NCBI GenBank assembly: GCA_016861105.1
Contig: BOKS01000001.1
Location: forward strand, 731,613 to 795,612
Length of the DNA: 64,000 nt
Direction of reading: 5' to 3'
Source of the DNA: Betaproteobacteria bacterium
GTDB lineage: Bacteria > Pseudomonadota > Gammaproteobacteria > Burkholderiales > Casimicrobiaceae
Part shown: one piece after another, positions 1 to 9,843 of the stretch
Position numbering within the stretch: position 1 is the stretch's first letter
Layout of the letters: the number at the start of each line of letters is the position of its first letter
The notes under the pieces: model-generated
The model's database searches: none
The model's input: only the letters and a program-made list of their open reading frames with translations
What the model was told of the DNA's origin: nothing
Program-made: the position numbers and the translations under genes

Positions 1-306
1 TACGCACCCATCGCCGTGCTCGCCTACCAGACCGGCGCTGCCGTGCTCGGCCAGCGCGTCGATCCCAAAGCCGCCGCGGCGCTCTCGGACGCGGCGGCCC
101 GCGAGGCCACGCACGCGGCCGCGTCCGTCGGCTGGGTCGAGCGCGCCAAGGCCATCGGCAAGCCGCTGTTCGTCGGCCTGGCGATCTTCGCGACGGTCGG
201 CGGGCTCGCCGCGTGGGCGCTGGTCCACGGACTGTGGACGCTGGGCGTGTGGCTCAAGCGCCGGCGACGCCGCCGCGCGCGCGCGGTGCGCGGCTCGCCG
301 GTGTGA
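1..306 (+). CDS. C-terminal part of a DUF2062-like membrane protein (5' end missing)
   Basis: The reading frame is open from the first base and ends at a TGA at 304-306, so this is the tail of a gene that starts outside the window. It begins with YAPIAVLAYQTGAAVLG, then a charged linker, then one long hydrophobic segment (about residues 56-80), and ends in a run of arginines. This pattern resembles the end of DUF2062 inner-membrane proteins, where a helix ending in AYKxGxxLLG is followed by a last helix and an Arg-rich tail. The family call is by resemblance only. It converges on asnS across about 145 bases of palindromic repeat. Confidence 0.5.
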   Translation, partial: YAPIAVLAYQTGAAVLGQRVDPKAAAALSDAAAREATHAAASVGWVERAKAIGKPLFVGLAIFATVGGLAAWALVHGLWTLGVWLKRRRRRRARAVRGSPV

Positions 307-323
307 CGGTCGGCCGCCTGTCC

Positions 324-447
324 GGAAACGAGGGTCAGACTCGCATTTTCTGACGCAAAGCCCGTTCCCCGGGGAGCGGACGAAAATGCGAGTCTGACCC
401 TCGTTTCCCGGGGAGCGGACGAAAATGCGAGTCTGACCCTCGTTTCC
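324..447. repeat. REP-like palindromic repeat cluster, three units
   Basis: The core GAGGGTCAGACTCGCATTT occurs once forward (324-350) and twice inverted (382-408 and 421-447). The forward unit and the first inverted unit form a perfect inverted repeat of about 26 bp with a loop of about 31 nt. The two inverted units are direct repeats with a 39-base period, sharing the linker CGGGGAGCGGACGAAAA. A second cluster with the same core lies at 60335-60452. The cluster sits between the convergent ends of the DUF2062-like gene and asnS, where it could form a transcription-stopping hairpin. Relation to RAYT-mobilised REP elements is inference. Confidence 0.8.
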
Positions 448-451
448 TCGT

Positions 452-1852
<1,401 letters not shown>

Positions 1853-1927
1853 CGGGATCCTGGCGGGCGGTTCGGCGCTGGGCGCGAACCCGCTATTCTA
1901 TCGGCCCGCCCCCGTCCCGCCGCCCCC

Positions 1928-2926
1928 ATGCTCGACGCCTCCGTCACGCCCCGCGCCATCGTGCGCCGCCTCGACGAGTTCGTCGTCGGACAGGACGCGG
2001 CGAAACGCGTCGTCGCCGTCGCCGTCTGGACGCACTTCCGCAAGATCGCGCGCTCGAGGGCGCAGGGTCTGCCACTCGAGAAGAGCAACGTGCTGCTGAT
2101 CGGCGCGTCGGGCACGGGCAAGACGCTCACCTGCGACACGCTGGCACGCATCCTGGGCGTGCCGTTCGTGACCGCCGAGGCGACCTCGCTCGCGCAGAGC
2201 CGCTACGTCGGCGACGAGATCGAGGCGATGCTGCAACGGCTGGTCGACAAGGCCGGCGGCGACGCGGCGCGGGCCGGCCGCGGGATCGTGTTCATCGACG
2301 AGATCGACAAGCTGAAGGCCGGCGGCGGCGGCGACGCGCGCGCGCTGTCCGGCGAGTCCGTGCAGCACGCGCTGCTCAAGATCATGGAAGGCGCGCAGGT
2401 CCGCCTCGGCGACGGCCGCTACGTCGACACGAGCGAGGTGCTGTTCATCTGCGGCGGCGCGTTCGTCGGGCTCGACCGCATCCTCAAGGACACGCACGGC
2501 TACGGCTTCATCGCCACCTCGTCGAAGGAGAGCCGCCAGATCCTCGAGCGTCTCAACGCGCGCGTGAAGCCGACGGACCTGTTCACCTACGGCCTGATCC
2601 CCGAGTTCACCGGACGGCTGCCGGTGATCGCACGCTTCGACGAGCTGTCGAAGCCGACGCTCGTGCGCATCATGACCGAGCCGCGCAACGCGCTCTACCG
2701 GCAGTTCCGCGACCTGTTCGCCGCGGAGGGCGTCGAGCTCGTCGTCGAGCCACGCGTGTTCGAGCAGATCGCGGAGGTCGCGCTCGAGTACAAGACCGGC
2801 GCACGCAGCCTGCGCGGAATCTTCGAGGAGCTGATGTCGCCGGTGCTCTTCGAGCTGCCCGAGCGCGCCGGTGCGCGCCGCGTCACGTTCGTCTCGCTGT
2901 TCGCCGAGCCGGCCTGGCAGGCCTGA
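1928..2926 (+). CDS. ClpX-like AAA+ ATPase lacking the zinc-binding domain
   Basis: 332 residues, about 90 shorter than ClpX. It starts directly in the AAA+ module and has no four-cysteine zinc domain. Visible motifs: Walker A GASGTGKT (59-66), Walker B IVFIDEID (120-127), the ClpX-type box IPEFTGRLPV with its arginine (224-233), and sensor 2 GARSLR (291-296). The pore loop reads RYVG where ClpX has GYVG. The ClpP-docking IGF loop region reads GYGF (191-194). The ATG at 1928 is chosen because upstream codons only mirror asnS on the other strand. It is probably an unfoldase paralogue. Whether it docks to ClpP or acts alone cannot be read from sequence. It is not the clpP-clpX-lon locus. Confidence 0.85.
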   Translation: MLDASVTPRAIVRRLDEFVVGQDAAKRVVAVAVWTHFRKIARSRAQGLPLEKSNVLLIGASGTGKTLTCDTLARILGVPFVTAEATSLAQSRYVGDEIEAMLQRLVDKAGGDAARAGRGIVFIDEIDKLKAGGGGDARALSGESVQHALLKIMEGAQVRLGDGRYVDTSEVLFICGGAFVGLDRILKDTHGYGFIATSSKESRQILERLNARVKPTDLFTYGLIPEFTGRLPVIARFDELSKPTLVRIMTEPRNALYRQFRDLFAAEGVELVVEPRVFEQIAEVALEYKTGARSLRGIFEELMSPVLFELPERAGARRVTFVSLFAEPAWQA

Positions 2927-2942
2927 CGCGCGCAGCGACTCG

Positions 2943-3377
2943 TCAGCGCTGCAGCGTGCCGCGCGTGCGCGCCAGCCGCGCATCGACGGCCGGCAGGATC
3001 GCCCCGAGCGGTGTCGCGGCCAGTGCCAGCCCCGCCGCGACGCCCAGCACGTCGTCGCGCATGTCCGCGTACGAGAAGGTCCGGTATCCGGTCCATCCCT
3101 GCAGCACCTCGAGGCCGATGCCGAGCGCGCACAGCGCGGCGGCGGTGGCGATCCACGGGACGCCGCGCCGCCGCAATTGCGCGAACCAGAACGCGAGCCA
3201 GGCGTACGCTGCCGCGTGCGCGACGTCGAGGTCGCCGAGCTCTGCCGGGGGCAGGGGATCCGGCGTCAGGGAGAGGTAGACCACGAGCGCCACGCATGCC
3301 CAGCCGATCGCGCGCCACAGGCGCGGGAAGGCGAGCCGTGGCGCGGTGGAAGGGTGCTTCGCCGGCTCCGGACGCAT
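2943..3377 (-). CDS. VanZ-family membrane protein
   Basis: About 144 residues from the ATG at 3377; an in-frame GTG at 3395 would add six. Four predicted membrane segments: about 21-40 (WACVALVVYLSLTPDPLP, with the LTPDPLP motif typical of VanZ-like proteins), 47-65, 73-90 and 110-128. The sequence between helices 3 and 4 (EVLQGWTGYRTFSYADMRDD) matches the conserved VanZ region with its acidic and glutamine residues. VanZ relatives are small polytopic proteins of mostly unknown function, some linked to glycopeptide resistance. It converges on the ClpX-like gene 16 bases away and lies downstream of the DUF547 gene in the same direction. Confidence 0.8.
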   Translation of the reverse strand: MRPEPAKHPSTAPRLAFPRLWRAIGWACVALVVYLSLTPDPLPPAELGDLDVAHAAAYAWLAFWFAQLRRRGVPWIATAAALCALGIGLEVLQGWTGYRTFSYADMRDDVLGVAAGLALAATPLGAILPAVDARLARTRGTLQR

Positions 3378-3440
3378 CGCCGCGCAAGCGTACACCGCGG
3401 CCGCCCGCGCGGGCAGTCCGCAGGCCGGTACGCGTTTCCT

Positions 3441-4304
3441 TCAGCGCGCGTCGTTGAGCCTCCAGTCGTAGTCGAGATGCCGGATCGGCGCGGCCTTCGC
3501 CCGCAGCCGCGCGCGACCGGCCTCTTGCGTCGCGAGCAGGTCCGCGTAGCGCTCGCCGACGTCGGCGACGTCGGCGTACCCGCTCGCTCCGAGGAACGAC
3601 GTCCGGCCGTGCCGGAAGTCCTCGCCGTACCACGCGAAGATCGGCGACAGCTCGAGCGTGCCGCTGGCCGGATCGTAGCGATTGCGCGTCCGGTCGGCCA
3701 TGAAACGGCGCATCAGCGTCTCGAGCTGCTCGTCGAGCCGCGTGGCGACGAGCGCCCGCTCGCCCAGCATCGGGCAGCCGATCGACGCGCAGTTGACGGC
3801 GACGTGCACGCGCGGCTCGTCGAAGACGCCCGCGGCACGCAGCAGGCCGTGCTCGATGCCGTCGAGGTGCTCGCGCCGGCCGAGCAGCGTGAAGAAGCGG
3901 TCCTTCCACGGGTTGCCGATGACCGTGCCGAAGTCGCGGATCGACGCGAGGCGCGGATAGCGCGTCAGGACCTTCTCGACGGTGAACGCGTTGTACGCGT
4001 TGGCGAGGAACGCGAACTGCTGCGCCTTCGTCCAGCGCGCGTATTCCCGCGGGTCCACGCGCGACAGCGTGTCGAGGTAGGCGCGCAGCGCCGGCCGGTC
4101 GGCCGCGAAGCCGCGATAGTCGACGCGTGAGCTGGCGGCATCCGGTGCGAGGCGGACGTGCCGCGCCAGCAGCGCATCCCAGGCCGCGTGCGCGTGGTCG
4201 AACGGCGGCTCGGCGGCTCTCCCCGGCGCGGCGACTGCGAGCAGGACGCAAAGCATCCCCGGCGCAGCGAGCCGCAGCAAGGGAAACCGGCAGGAGTGCG
4301 GCAT
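3441..4304 (-). CDS. secreted DUF547-domain protein
   Basis: 287 residues. An N-terminal hydrophobic signal segment (about 8-31) ends near GRAAEPP and suggests export. The rest is a DUF547 domain: KAQQFAFLANAYNAFTVEKVL and the Asn/Cys-rich core VNCASIGCPML (two cysteines in CASIGCP), followed by SPIFAWYGEDF. DUF547 proteins are widespread in bacteria and plants and have no settled biochemical role. The gene lies 63 bases upstream of the VanZ-like gene and downstream of the lytic transglycosylase, all on the minus strand, so a three-gene envelope transcript is possible. Confidence 0.85.
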   Translation of the reverse strand: MPHSCRFPLLRLAAPGMLCVLLAVAAPGRAAEPPFDHAHAAWDALLARHVRLAPDAASSRVDYRGFAADRPALRAYLDTLSRVDPREYARWTKAQQFAFLANAYNAFTVEKVLTRYPRLASIRDFGTVIGNPWKDRFFTLLGRREHLDGIEHGLLRAAGVFDEPRVHVAVNCASIGCPMLGERALVATRLDEQLETLMRRFMADRTRNRYDPASGTLELSPIFAWYGEDFRHGRTSFLGASGYADVADVGERYADLLATQEAGRARLRAKAAPIRHLDYDWRLNDAR

Positions 4305-4361
4305 GGGGCGGGCGTGGTGCGCGAAGGCGACCGCGATGGGTCGCTTGGCGCCGCCCGGAGC

Positions 4362-5306
4362 TTACGAGCCGCCGCCGGCGACGAGCGCGGACACGGCCGG
4401 GGCGTGGCGGGCGTCGAAGGGGTGCCGGTCGGTGCGATACAGCGCCAGCACCTTGCGCACGTAGGCCTGCGTCTCGGCGAACGGCGGGATGCCGCCGTGC
4501 CGGTCGACCGCCTTCTCGCCCGCGTTGTAGGCTGCAGCGGCGAGCACGACGTCGCCGCGGTAGTACGCGAGCAGGAAGCGCAGGTACGCGAGCCCGCCCT
4601 GCACGTTCTGCCGCGGGTCGTAAGGGTCGCGCACGTTGAAGCGCTCGGCGGTCTCCGGGATCAGCTGCATCAGGCCGCGCGCGTCCTTCGGCGAGCGGGC
4701 CTTCGGATCGAAGTTCGACTCCACCGCGATGACGGAGAGCGCGAGGCGCGGATCGACGCCGAAGCGCGGCGCGAGCCGGTCGACGAGGTCCGCGATCTGC
4801 CGCTTCCAGCGCGGGAGGTCGGCGAACGGGTCGGGCTCGGGCGCGGCGGCTGCCGCGGGCGGCGGCGCGGCGATCTCGACGACCGGCTCGGGCGGTCCCC
4901 ACGCGAGCGGCGGGACCGCGGGACGCAGGCAATCGGGCGGGTCGGGCGCGGTGCTCCGCATGAGCGCGAGCATCGCCTTCGACTGCGCGTGCCCGGTGTG
5001 CGCCGCCCAGGCGAACATGGCCACTGCGCGCGCGTCGTCGCGCGGCACGCCGCGCCCGTTGGCGAGCATCCAGCCCAGCGCGTACGCGGCATCGGCGTCG
5101 CCGTCGCGCGCCGCCTCGCAGTACAGCGCGGCCGCGCGCGCCGCGTCGCGCTTCACGCCCTCGCCGTGCTCGTAGGCGCGTGCGAGCAGCGTGCGCTGCC
5201 CCGGCGCCGCGAGCGCGCCTTCGCCGGCCACCATTGCGATGCACGCGGCCGCGGCGAGGAGCCGCAGGGCAACGGCGCGCTTCGGCGGTGCGGTTGTGGA
5301 CGACAT
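4362..5306 (-). CDS. Sel1-repeat lytic transglycosylase (SLT domain)
   Basis: About 314 residues starting at the ATG at 5306. A signal peptide covers roughly residues 10-34 (ALRLLAAAACIAMVAGEGALA). Sel1/TPR-like repeats follow at about 35-115 (LLARAYEHGEGVKRD, YALGWMLANGRGVPRD). A Pro/Ala-rich linker then leads to a C-terminal goose-lysozyme-like SLT domain (about 165-285) with the catalytic glutamate in AVESNFDPKARS and the family motifs GLMQLIPETA and AAYNAGEKAV. It would cleave peptidoglycan glycan strands non-hydrolytically in the periplasm. Family-level activity is well supported; the Sel1 repeats presumably bind a partner. Upstream in-frame codons belong to the opposite-strand GST region and are not coding. 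Confidence 0.88.
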   Translation of the reverse strand: MSSTTAPPKRAVALRLLAAAACIAMVAGEGALAAPGQRTLLARAYEHGEGVKRDAARAAALYCEAARDGDADAAYALGWMLANGRGVPRDDARAVAMFAWAAHTGHAQSKAMLALMRSTAPDPPDCLRPAVPPLAWGPPEPVVEIAAPPPAAAAAPEPDPFADLPRWKRQIADLVDRLAPRFGVDPRLALSVIAVESNFDPKARSPKDARGLMQLIPETAERFNVRDPYDPRQNVQGGLAYLRFLLAYYRGDVVLAAAAYNAGEKAVDRHGGIPPFAETQAYVRKVLALYRTDRHPFDARHAPAVSALVAGGGS

Positions 5307-5474
5307 CGATCGACGACGGCGGGCGGGTCCGGGACGCGGATGATGCGCGAGCGCACGCGGCGCCGCAATACGCAGCGTCCCGCCGTCCGGCGGACGCGTC
5401 CGGCGCCTGTGCGCTGGCACGGCGGTGCGCTTCGCGGCATCATGCGCATCCCGCCCCCTGCCTCCGCGCCCGCC

Positions 5475-6149
5475 ATGCTCCGCTTCTACTACAGCCTCGC
5501 ACCGAATCCAATGAAGGTCGCGCTGTTCCTCGAGGAGGCCGGCCTCGCCTACGAGGCGATTCCGGTGGACACGCGCAAGGGCGAGCAGCACGCGCCGGCG
5601 TTTCGCGCGATCAACCCGAACGGCAAGGTGCCGGCGATCGTCGACGGGGACGTCGCGGTGTTCGACAGCGGCGCGATCCTGCTCTACCTCGGCGAGAAGA
5701 CCGGCAAGTTCATGCCGCCGGCCACGCCGGCGGCGCGTGCCCCGCTGCTGTCGTGGATGTTCTTCGTCGCGTCGGGCCTCGGACCGTTCTGCGGGCAGGC
5801 CGTGCACTTCGAGAAGTACGCGCCGGAGAAGCTGCCCTACGCGCAGAAGCGCTACCTGTTCGAGGCGCGCCGCCACCTGTCGATCGTCGACGCCCGCCTC
5901 GCGTCGCGGCGCCACATGCTCGGCGACGACTACACGATCGTTGACATGAACGTCTGGGGCTGGGCACGCCTCGCGCCGTTCGTGCTCGGCGACGAGGGTG
6001 CGTGGACGTCGTTCCCGAACCTCAAGCGGCTGGTCGACGAGATCACCGCGCGGCCCGCCGCGCAGCGCGCGCTGGCCCTCAAGGAGCGGCACGCGTTCAA
6101 GACCGAGATGGACGACGAGGCGCGGCGGGCGATGTTCCAGCATCTCTGA
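5475..6149 (+). CDS. glutathione S-transferase family protein
   Basis: 224 residues from the ATG at 5475. The N-terminal thioredoxin-like domain (1-80) begins MLRFYYSLAPNPMKVALFLEE and contains NPNGKVPAIVDGD, with the cis-proline that contacts glutathione, followed by FDSGAILLYLGEK. The helical C-terminal domain (about 90-205) contains GDDYTIVDMNVWGWA, the N-capping box of GST folds. It resembles the YfcG/YghU-like or Ure2-like group. An ATG 33 bases upstream is in frame, but the typical GST start is at 5475. Transcribed divergently from the lytic transglycosylase. Confidence 0.88.
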   Translation: MLRFYYSLAPNPMKVALFLEEAGLAYEAIPVDTRKGEQHAPAFRAINPNGKVPAIVDGDVAVFDSGAILLYLGEKTGKFMPPATPAARAPLLSWMFFVASGLGPFCGQAVHFEKYAPEKLPYAQKRYLFEARRHLSIVDARLASRRHMLGDDYTIVDMNVWGWARLAPFVLGDEGAWTSFPNLKRLVDEITARPAAQRALALKERHAFKTEMDDEARRAMFQHL

Positions 6150-6315
6150 CCCCGCCCCGCTGACCCCGCACCCGAGGCTTCGCGCAGCGCTGGCCATCCG
6201 GCGGCAATGACGGCGGGATAAGACTTCGGGATCGCCGCAGCGGCGACCGGGCCGCCCGGCCCGCCGGCTGCTTGGCGGCCCGCTGCACAGCGGTGGGCGA
6301 CGAGCCCGAAAACGC

Positions 6316-6344
6316 TTGACTGCACAATATGCCATTGGTATATT
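6316..6344 (+). promoter_or_regulatory. sigma-70 promoter with overlapping inverted repeat
   Basis: TTGACT (6316-6321), a 17-base spacer, and TATATT (6339-6344) form a near-consensus sigma-70 promoter in a locally AT-rich patch. An almost perfect inverted repeat, AATATGCC-ATT-GGTATATT (6326-6344, one mismatch), covers the spacer and the -10 box, so a repressor could sit there. It faces the secreted Fn3-PKD gene starting at 6446. The promoter call is direct from sequence; the operator idea is inference. Confidence 0.65.
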
Positions 6345-6445
6345 TGTGCTGCACACCGGGCACAACGCCCCGAAGGCGCACGAACAAGAACTGGTGAGCA
6401 GGATCGGCGGGATCCGTCCCCGTCCGTTGCACCATTTCTCGTCCG

Positions 6446-7744
6446 ATGCCCGGTCTTCCGCCCGGCGCGCCCGCACGCGCGCGCGCTTCGTCGCACCCGC
6501 ACCCGCTCCCGCAGTCCCTGCAGGCCCCTGCCGGGCGCACCGTCCCGCCGGCCGTTGCGCGCGCATCCCCGCCGCGGTCGCCTGCCTGGCTCGCGCTCGC
6601 CGCCGGCGCCGTGCTGCTGGCGTGGGCGCTGGCGGCGCAGGCCGCCAGCGTCGGTCTCGCCTGGGATCCGGTCCCGAGCACGGCCCTGCGCGGATACATG
6701 GTCTACTACGTGCCCGCCGGATCGGGCACGCTCACGCAGCCCGTGCAGTCGCCCGCAGTGCGCCTCGACGTCGGCAACCGCACCACCCACACGCTGTCGA
6801 ACCTCGCCGCCGGCACCACCTACCAGATCGCGGTGACGGCCTACGACGCGTCCGGCGCCGAGAGCGCGTTCTCCAACGTCGTCAGCTACACGACACCGGC
6901 GGCGAGCGTGCCGCCGGTCGCGCGATTCTCGGCCAGCACGACGTCCGGCACGGCGCCGCTGGCGCTCAACTTCGTCGACGAGTCGACCGGCACGATCAGC
7001 GGCTACGCGTGGACGTTCGGCGACGGCACGACCAGCACGGCGCGCAACCCGGCGAAGGTCTATTCCAGCCCGGGCACGTACACCGTGAGCCTCACCGTCG
7101 CCGGTTCCGCCGGAAGCAACACGCTCACGAAGAGCGGCTACGTGACGGTGAGCGCGCCGCCGCCCTCCGGAGGCTCGGACGGCACGGTGCTCCTGTCGCA
7201 GGACTTCGCCGGCACGAGCCTGGCCGGCTGGCGCGTGCAGGACGACGGCCTGTCCTACCAGCGCTCGCGCTGGCTGGTCAGCGGCGGCGAGCTCGCGCAG
7301 CTCAACGAGACCTACGGCGGCAGCACGGCCACCGCCGACCTCGCCAAGCCCGGCACCTACCTCCTCTACGAGGGCGGCGCCACCTGGGCCGACTACCGCC
7401 TGCGCTTCCGCATGCGCGGCGCCGACGACGACGCGATGGGCGTCATGTTCCGCGTGCGCGACGGCAGCAACTACTACCGCTTCTCGTGGGACAAGCAGCG
7501 CGCCTACCGGCGCCTGGTCAAGAACGTCGGCGGCACCTTCACGCTGCTCGCCTCCGACAGCGTCCCCTACCAGCAGAACCGCAACTACGACGTCGAGGTC
7601 GTCGTGCAGGGCTCGACCATCGAGGTGTGGATCGACGGCGCGCGCATCTTCCGCGTCACCGACGGCGCGCACCCGCGCGGCAGCATCGCCTTCTACACCT
7701 GGGCGCAATCGGGCGCGTACTTCGACAACCTCGTCGTGCAGTAG
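6446..7744 (+). CDS. secreted Fn3-PKD protein with C-terminal LamG-like domain
   Basis: 432 residues. A long Pro/Arg-rich N-terminal stretch precedes a hydrophobic signal segment (about 48-66) ending LAAQAASV, so the protein is probably exported. A fibronectin type III domain follows (about 67-150; TLSNLAAGTTYQIAVTAYD). Next is a PKD domain (about 155-232; GYAWTFGDGTTSTARNP then PGTYTVSLTV). The last 190 residues form a jelly-roll, concanavalin/LamG-like module (YEGGATWADYRLRFRMR, GVMFRVRDGSNYYRF, YDVEVVVQGSTIEVWIDG). Such modules bind glycans or surfaces. No catalytic residues or sorting motif were recognised. It is monocistronic behind the promoter at 6316. Confidence 0.85.
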   Translation: MPGLPPGAPARARASSHPHPLPQSLQAPAGRTVPPAVARASPPRSPAWLALAAGAVLLAWALAAQAASVGLAWDPVPSTALRGYMVYYVPAGSGTLTQPVQSPAVRLDVGNRTTHTLSNLAAGTTYQIAVTAYDASGAESAFSNVVSYTTPAASVPPVARFSASTTSGTAPLALNFVDESTGTISGYAWTFGDGTTSTARNPAKVYSSPGTYTVSLTVAGSAGSNTLTKSGYVTVSAPPPSGGSDGTVLLSQDFAGTSLAGWRVQDDGLSYQRSRWLVSGGELAQLNETYGGSTATADLAKPGTYLLYEGGATWADYRLRFRMRGADDDAMGVMFRVRDGSNYYRFSWDKQRAYRRLVKNVGGTFTLLASDSVPYQQNRNYDVEVVVQGSTIEVWIDGARIFRVTDGAHPRGSIAFYTWAQSGAYFDNLVVQ

Positions 7745-7840
7745 CGGCACGGGCGCGGCGCATCTCCATCGCCCGGACGACGCGCGTCGGTCGATCTGGA
7801 GGCGAGGGGCCGCGCGCGGCCGGCAACCCCGCCGACGGCG

Positions 7841-8815
7841 CTATTCCGCCTTCGCGCCGGACAGCTCGATCACCTTCTTCCACTTCGCCTGCTCGCTCAG
7901 GACCTGCGCCCCGATCTCCGCCGGCGTGCTCGCCGACGGCAGGACGCCCAGCCCGAGCATGCGCTCGCGGATGGCGGGCATCGCGAGCACGGCGTTGATC
8001 TCGCGGTTGATGCGCTCCACGATCTCCGGCGGCGTGCCGCCGCGCACCGACAGGTAGTTCATCGGCGAGGCGTCGAAGCCGGAGAGCGTGTCGGCGAGCG
8101 TCGGCACGCCCGGCAGCACCGGCGAGGGCTCCAGCGTGGTCACGGCCAGCGCGCGCAGCTGCCCGGCCTTGATCGCCGGCTGCAGCGCGGCGAGACTGTC
8201 GATCGTCATCTGCACGTTGCCGGCGATCAGGTCCTGCAGGGCGTTGCCCGTGCCCTTGTAGGGGACGTGCACGATGTCGATGCCCGCGACCGTCCTGAAG
8301 TACTCGCTGGCGAGGTGGCTGCCCGAGCCGATGCCGGCGCTCGCGAAGTTGAGCTTGCGCGGGTTCGCCTTGGCGTAGTCGATCAGCTCCCTCACCGTCC
8401 GCGCGGGAACGCCGGGGTGCACCGCGAGCACGCTGGTGAACGTACCGAGCCGCGCCACGGGGAGCAGGTCCTTCTGCGGATCGTACGGCAGCTTCTTCAT
8501 CAGGTGCGGATTGATGATCTGCGGGCCGGGCGAGGTGTACAGCCACGTGTAGCCGTCGGGCTGGGACTTGGCGACGAAGTCGGCGCCGATCGTCGCCCCG
8601 CCGCCGGGCTTGTTGTCCACCAGCACCGGCTGGCCGAGCCGCTGCGACAGCGGCTCGGCAAGGATGCGCGCGAGGACGTCCGATCCGCCGCCCGCCGCGA
8701 ACGGAATCACGAAGGTGACCGGCCGGGCCGGCCACGCCTGCGCGGGCGCGGTACCCGGAACGAGGAGGAGCGCTGCGGCGAGCGCGGCGAGCGCCCGGGC
8801 GACGGGCCGGGTCAT
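7841..8815 (-). CDS. Bug-family tripartite tricarboxylate transporter substrate-binding protein (TctC)
   Basis: 324 residues. The signal peptide ends near GTAPAQAWPARP. The body is a two-lobe TctC/Bug fold, recognised by FVIPFAAGGGSDVLARI (loop that holds the carboxylate), VDNKPGGGATIGADFVAKS and VPYKGTGNALQDLIAGNVQM. Bug proteins bind carboxylates, amides or other small anions in the periplasm, mostly without co-encoded TctAB permeases, and none is seen here. It is the last gene of a five-gene minus-strand run and follows a second Bug gene after 13 bases. Confidence 0.93.
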   Translation of the reverse strand: MTRPVARALAALAAALLLVPGTAPAQAWPARPVTFVIPFAAGGGSDVLARILAEPLSQRLGQPVLVDNKPGGGATIGADFVAKSQPDGYTWLYTSPGPQIINPHLMKKLPYDPQKDLLPVARLGTFTSVLAVHPGVPARTVRELIDYAKANPRKLNFASAGIGSGSHLASEYFRTVAGIDIVHVPYKGTGNALQDLIAGNVQMTIDSLAALQPAIKAGQLRALAVTTLEPSPVLPGVPTLADTLSGFDASPMNYLSVRGGTPPEIVERINREINAVLAMPAIRERMLGLGVLPSASTPAEIGAQVLSEQAKWKKVIELSGAKAE

Positions 8816-8828
8816 GGCGCTCGCCCGG

Positions 8829-9803
8829 TCAGTCGACCAGCTTCACGTTGGCCTCGCGTGCGACCTTGCGCCACTGCTCGAGGTCCGCGACGATGTAGTC
8901 GCGGAAGTCGTTGCCGGCGAGGTACGAGACCTGGTAGCCAAGCGTGTCCAGACGCGAGGTGACCTTCGGGTCCTTGAGCATGTCGGCGATCTCTGTGCGC
9001 AGCCGCGCCAGCACCGGCTCGGGCGTGGCCGCCGGCGCGAGGACGCCGTACCACACGACGACCTGCACGTTCTTCAGGCCCGCCTCCTCGAGCGTGGGCG
9101 TGTCCGGGAACAGCGGATGGCGCACGGGCCCGGTCGTCGCGATCGCGCGGAACGCGCCGGAGTCGGTGTGCGGCTTGACGGTCGGCGGCGTGATCAGCGC
9201 GATGTCGATCGTGTCCCCGCGCAGGGCCGTGATCACCGCCGAGATGCCGGCGAAGGGCACGTGCAGCATCTCGATGCCGGCGTTCTTCTCCATCAGCGCC
9301 GTGCCCATGTGCGGCGCTCCGCCGATGCCGGAGGTACCGTAGCGGATCTTGCCCGGGTTCGCCTTCGCGTACGCGATCAGCTCGGCCACCGACTTGACCG
9401 GCAGGCGCGGGCTGACCGCCAGCACGAACGGCAGCTGGACGATGCGCGCGATGTAGGCGAAGTCGTCGGGAACCTTGTAGGGCATGTTCTGCTTGACGGC
9501 GGGCAGGATCGAGATGCCGTCGGAGGCGGCCCAGATCAGGTGGTAGCCGTCCGGCTTGCTCTTGGCGACGAAGTCGATGCCGATCATCGAGCCGGCCCCC
9601 GCCTTGTTCTCGACGATGACCGTCTGGCCGAGGCGCGGCGTCAGGTGCTCGGCGGTCAGGCGCCCGAGCAGGTCGTTGCCCGCGCCCGGCAGGAACGGCA
9701 CGATGATCTTGACGACGCCGGCCTTCGGGTACTCCTGGGCGGCGACGACCGGCGACATCGCGGCGGCGAGCGCGGCGGTTGCGGCGGCGAGCAGTCTGCG
9801 CAT
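8829..9803 (-). CDS. second Bug-family TctC substrate-binding protein
   Basis: About 324 residues. Two in-frame ATGs exist (9807-9809 and 9801-9803). The Shine-Dalgarno AAAGGAGG at 9811-9818 (minus strand) is one base from the first and seven from the second, so the second is chosen. The signal peptide ends near SPVVAAQEYPK. Bug signatures: IIVPFLPGAGNDLLGR, VENKAGAGSMIGIDFVAKS and VPFAGISAVITALRGDT. It is clearly diverged from the adjacent Bug protein, which suggests two ligands or an old tandem duplication. It lies between the aldo/keto reductase gene and the other Bug gene in one apparent operon. Confidence 0.93.
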   Translation of the reverse strand: MRRLLAAATAALAAAMSPVVAAQEYPKAGVVKIIVPFLPGAGNDLLGRLTAEHLTPRLGQTVIVENKAGAGSMIGIDFVAKSKPDGYHLIWAASDGISILPAVKQNMPYKVPDDFAYIARIVQLPFVLAVSPRLPVKSVAELIAYAKANPGKIRYGTSGIGGAPHMGTALMEKNAGIEMLHVPFAGISAVITALRGDTIDIALITPPTVKPHTDSGAFRAIATTGPVRHPLFPDTPTLEEAGLKNVQVVVWYGVLAPAATPEPVLARLRTEIADMLKDPKVTSRLDTLGYQVSYLAGNDFRDYIVADLEQWRKVAREANVKLVD

Positions 9804-9843
9804 GTGCATTCCTCCTTTGGATTGACGACGGTCGGGCGCGCCG

